From Shumkonia mesophila (GTDB taxonomy: Bacteria; Pseudomonadota; Alphaproteobacteria; Rhodospirillales; Shumkoniaceae), in NCBI RefSeq assembly GCF_026163695.1, contig NZ_JAOTID010000002.1:461511-525510 (forward strand): a stretch of 64,000 nt of DNA, in the 5' to 3' direction. This document shows, in pieces, positions 61,876 to 64,000 of this stretch. Both the position numbers and the translations under genes were made by a program. Position 1 is the stretch's first letter. Each line of letters starts with the position of its first letter. The notes beneath the pieces were generated by a model. It was not told where the DNA came from. It searched no databases and saw only the letters and a program-made list of their open reading frames with translations.

Positions 61876-64000
61876 TCAGGGGGTAGGAAGACGCTCGATT
61901 CGCTTTCCGTCCACGACGAGCGCCGCATCGGGGTCGACGGCGGGCATCCCCTGGCGGACGAGCCGGCGCTCGCCGGCGATGTCGGCGACGACCCTTAAGG
62001 GGCCGGAAACGCCGTCCACGCTGACGTCGATCTTATCGCCGTCGCGCGCCACCCGGCTGCGGATGGCCTGGACCGTGCCCATGAACGCGGTGAAGGCGGC
62101 CTCGTCGGCCAACCCCTCGGCGGCGTGGGCCCACAGCGTCGCGACGCCTCTTCCCTCGGTGCGCACAGGGGAATGGGTGGCGGTGAGCCGGAGCGCGCGA
62201 TGCGCCAGCCCGTCGTTGACGAGGACGAAGGGCACCAGCCGGCGCTCAATGTCCCAGGCCCCCAGTGGCCGCAACGCCGCCGCCGCGTCCTGGCGGCGAA
62301 TCACCAGCGTCGAGCCCCCGGGAATCGGGATCTCCTGGGCGACGTAGGGCTGGAAATCGAAGCGGGCAAGGGTCTCGGGCGTCTTGCCGGCATCCTTTGC
62401 CAACCGCTCGAACTGGAGGTCGCTCACCCTCGCCTCCGTCCGTGCGGTGATGGGCGAATAGAGCCACGCCTTGCACCAGGCGGTTCCGACCGGCGCTACG
62501 GCGCTATGGTCATAAACCGAGAATCCCGGCCCGCCCGGCACCGCCTTGATGGTCTCGCGGCCGATCAGGCGGCGGTCGGCGTCGAGGAAGTTGAGGTAAA
62601 GCGAAAAGGGGCCCCCTTGCAGCGTGGCGCGCAGGCGGTAGGTGGCCCCCGGTTCGGCGGCGGCGTAGTGGGCCAGGCCGACGCCCGCGGTCTCGTCGCC
62701 GTCGCCGACGGCCACTTCGATCCGCCCGTCGCGCCGCCCGATGGCGATGGTGGTGCGGCCGCCGTCCGGAGCGGGCTCGGGGCGCCAGGCACTCATCTTC
62801 CGGAACACGTCGAGCGGACGGCCGTCGAGCCAGTAGTCGGCGTCGGCCGGCAGGGTGATGACCGTTTCCTGGGCGGTCAGCTCGCCGCGGCCATCCTGGA
62901 CGGCGGCGACGAACAGCACCTCCGGTCCGTTCTGGACGCTGGCGATGAAAGGTGCCAGGTGCATTGCCTTCATATGGCCCGAGCCCGCCTCGAGCGTGCG
63001 GTTGAGACCGTAGTGGTCGCGGCGGCCGTCCATGAAGGCGTTGATGACCGGCACGTCGCGTCCGCCGCCGAGATTGATCATCAGGAGCGCGTTGTCGTGA
63101 TGCGTGGAATGCGATTCCGCCGAGGCGATGGAAAAGCCGTTGCCGAGATAATGCGAATAGCGCCGGTGAGGCGCCTCGCCGAAGCGGGCGGTGACGAAGC
63201 GCGGGCGCGGCGCGTCCCACCAATGCCGCGCCATGGCCGAGGGCGGAACCCAGGCGGCGTCGGCGAACGGCCCGAAACGGCGTCTCTGGCCGCCGGCGGT
63301 CCAGCCGGCGCGCGCGGCGAAATCATCGAGACGGCCGCTGTTGAATAGCCGGTTGTAGCTGCGGCTGTGCGGGCCGCCCAGGCGCTCCGCCGGCCGGTAC
63401 CAGTTGAGGGCGACGTCCGTCCACACGATGTCGAGGCCGCGGCGGGCCAGCGCTCGCGCCTCCTCGCTCCGGGCCAGGTTGGCGATGAGGGCCAGGTTTT
63501 CGAGATCGACGTAGTAGTAGTCGGGGCTCAGGTACTCGGTAATGCCGACGCGGGCGGTGAAGGCCAGCCACTGGCGCAGGTGCGAACGGCCTTCCTCGGC
63601 CAGCTTGGGATCGTCGAACTGTTCGCCCAGCGCAATCAGGTTCCAGGCCTTCATCAGGTAGATGTTGGTGTAGGCGACCGAGACCTTGTGGTTGACGATC
63701 CCCGTGCGGGCCAAGCGGAGCAGGCTTTCGAGACGTTGGCGCGGCTGCTCGGCCATGCGCTCGCGGAAAAGAATCCAGGCGACCATGGCCATACGGGTGG
63801 TGAACTCCACGCCGTTGTAGTCGACCACCGTCGCATCGCCATGATACCAGCGGACGTTGCCATAGGACTTGCTGGCGGAATCGGTATCCTGAAGGTCGGC
63901 CAGCGCCGCCACGGCCCGTTCGATGCGCTCGGGCGCGGTGCCGACGGCGAGGCCGTCGAGGATGACATTGAGCAGATCCCAGCCAAATGGCCCGCGGCCG
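61876..64000 (-). CDS. Large protein of unknown family, helical-toroid plus beta domains, 5'-truncated
   Basis: At least 700 residues; the frame is open through the right edge, so the N terminus is outside. The first half has helix pairs with GITEYLSPDYYYVDLENLAL and GPHSRSYNRLF, like an alpha/alpha-toroid carbohydrate enzyme. The middle holds HYLGNGFSIASAESHSTHHD and RDHYGLNRTLEAGSGHM, reminiscent of polysaccharide lyases and related proteins. A beta-rich tail follows. No family name can be given with confidence. Short codon gap to the DMT gene downstream. Confidence 0.6.
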   Translation of the reverse strand, partial: GRGPFGWDLLNVILDGLAVGTAPERIERAVAALADLQDTDSASKSYGNVRWYHGDATVVDYNGVEFTTRMAMVAWILFRERMAEQPRQRLESLLRLARTGIVNHKVSVAYTNIYLMKAWNLIALGEQFDDPKLAEEGRSHLRQWLAFTARVGITEYLSPDYYYVDLENLALIANLARSEEARALARRGLDIVWTDVALNWYRPAERLGGPHSRSYNRLFNSGRLDDFAARAGWTAGGQRRRFGPFADAAWVPPSAMARHWWDAPRPRFVTARFGEAPHRRYSHYLGNGFSIASAESHSTHHDNALLMINLGGGRDVPVINAFMDGRRDHYGLNRTLEAGSGHMKAMHLAPFIASVQNGPEVLFVAAVQDGRGELTAQETVITLPADADYWLDGRPLDVFRKMSAWRPEPAPDGGRTTIAIGRRDGRIEVAVGDGDETAGVGLAHYAAAEPGATYRLRATLQGGPFSLYLNFLDADRRLIGRETIKAVPGGPGFSVYDHSAVAPVGTAWCKAWLYSPITARTEARVSDLQFERLAKDAGKTPETLARFDFQPYVAQEIPIPGGSTLVIRRQDAAAALRPLGAWDIERRLVPFVLVNDGLAHRALRLTATHSPVRTEGRGVATLWAHAAEGLADEAAFTAFMGTVQAIRSRVARDGDKIDVSVDGVSGPLRVVADIAGERRLVRQGMPAVDPDAALVVDGKRIERLPTP

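Overview
The window is 64 kb of GC-rich, densely packed DNA from a free-living alphaproteobacterium, probably Rhodospirillales-like. This is inferred from a clade I nosRZDFYLX cluster with a Tat-exported NosZ and a NosX, a type 2 ArgC, a full KdpDE pair, and the abundance of TRAP transporters. I saw no rRNA, tRNA, CRISPR array, transposase, integrase or phage gene. Both edges cut genes: kdpD lacks its 5' end on the left, and a large enzyme-like gene on the minus strand lacks its 5' end on the right.

Layout. 1-2.7 kb: kdpD (partial) and kdpE. 2.9-10 kb: a divergent LysR regulator facing a plus-strand group of a CYTH (triphosphate tunnel) protein, a second divergent CYTH-like protein, a DASS/SLC13 anion transporter, an internal terminator hairpin, and a 1017-residue protein joining a degenerate PHP-like domain to a membrane region. 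I know of no description of this set. 10-19.2 kb: a GntR gene diverges from an AMDase/maleate-isomerase-family enzyme, a hydantoinase and two complete tandem DctPQM TRAP transporters, ended by a strong terminator. 19.3-26.5 kb (minus): GntR, TRAP DctPQM, a DgoD-like sugar acid dehydratase and a long IlvD/Edd dehydratase. 26.6-39.2 kb: a LysR gene divergent from a 2-hydroxyacid dehydrogenase, TAXI-type TRAP transporter, HpaI-type aldolase, maleate-isomerase-like protein, M20 carbamoylase and a protein of unknown family. These converge on a second M20 carbamoylase and an unusual amidohydrolase that lie behind a second LysR gene. 39.7-44.3 kb: a fifth TRAP transporter, an SDR with an altered active site and a hydantoin/Asp-Glu racemase. 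44.2-53.8 kb: a methyltransferase, then nosX-L-Y-F-D-Z-R on the minus strand, with a probable FNR/NNR box upstream of nosR shared with a divergent ferritin-like gene. 54-64 kb: ordinary chromosome with two DMT transporters, an acyl-CoA thioesterase, parE, argC and hypothetical proteins.

How it works together. The 11-44 kb region looks like a catabolic island for uptake of organic acids and cyclic ureides, with five TRAP systems in about 30 kb. Breakdown would proceed by ring opening (two amidohydrolases), decarbamoylation (two M20 enzymes), racemisation or isomerisation (three Asp/Glu racemase superfamily members), dehydration and aldol cleavage. The substrates are not determined by the sequence. 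All four three-gene TRAP operons carry a strong stem-loop at the boundary between binding-protein and small-permease genes, which suggests a shared way of making more binding protein than permease. The nos operon supplies nitrous oxide respiration.
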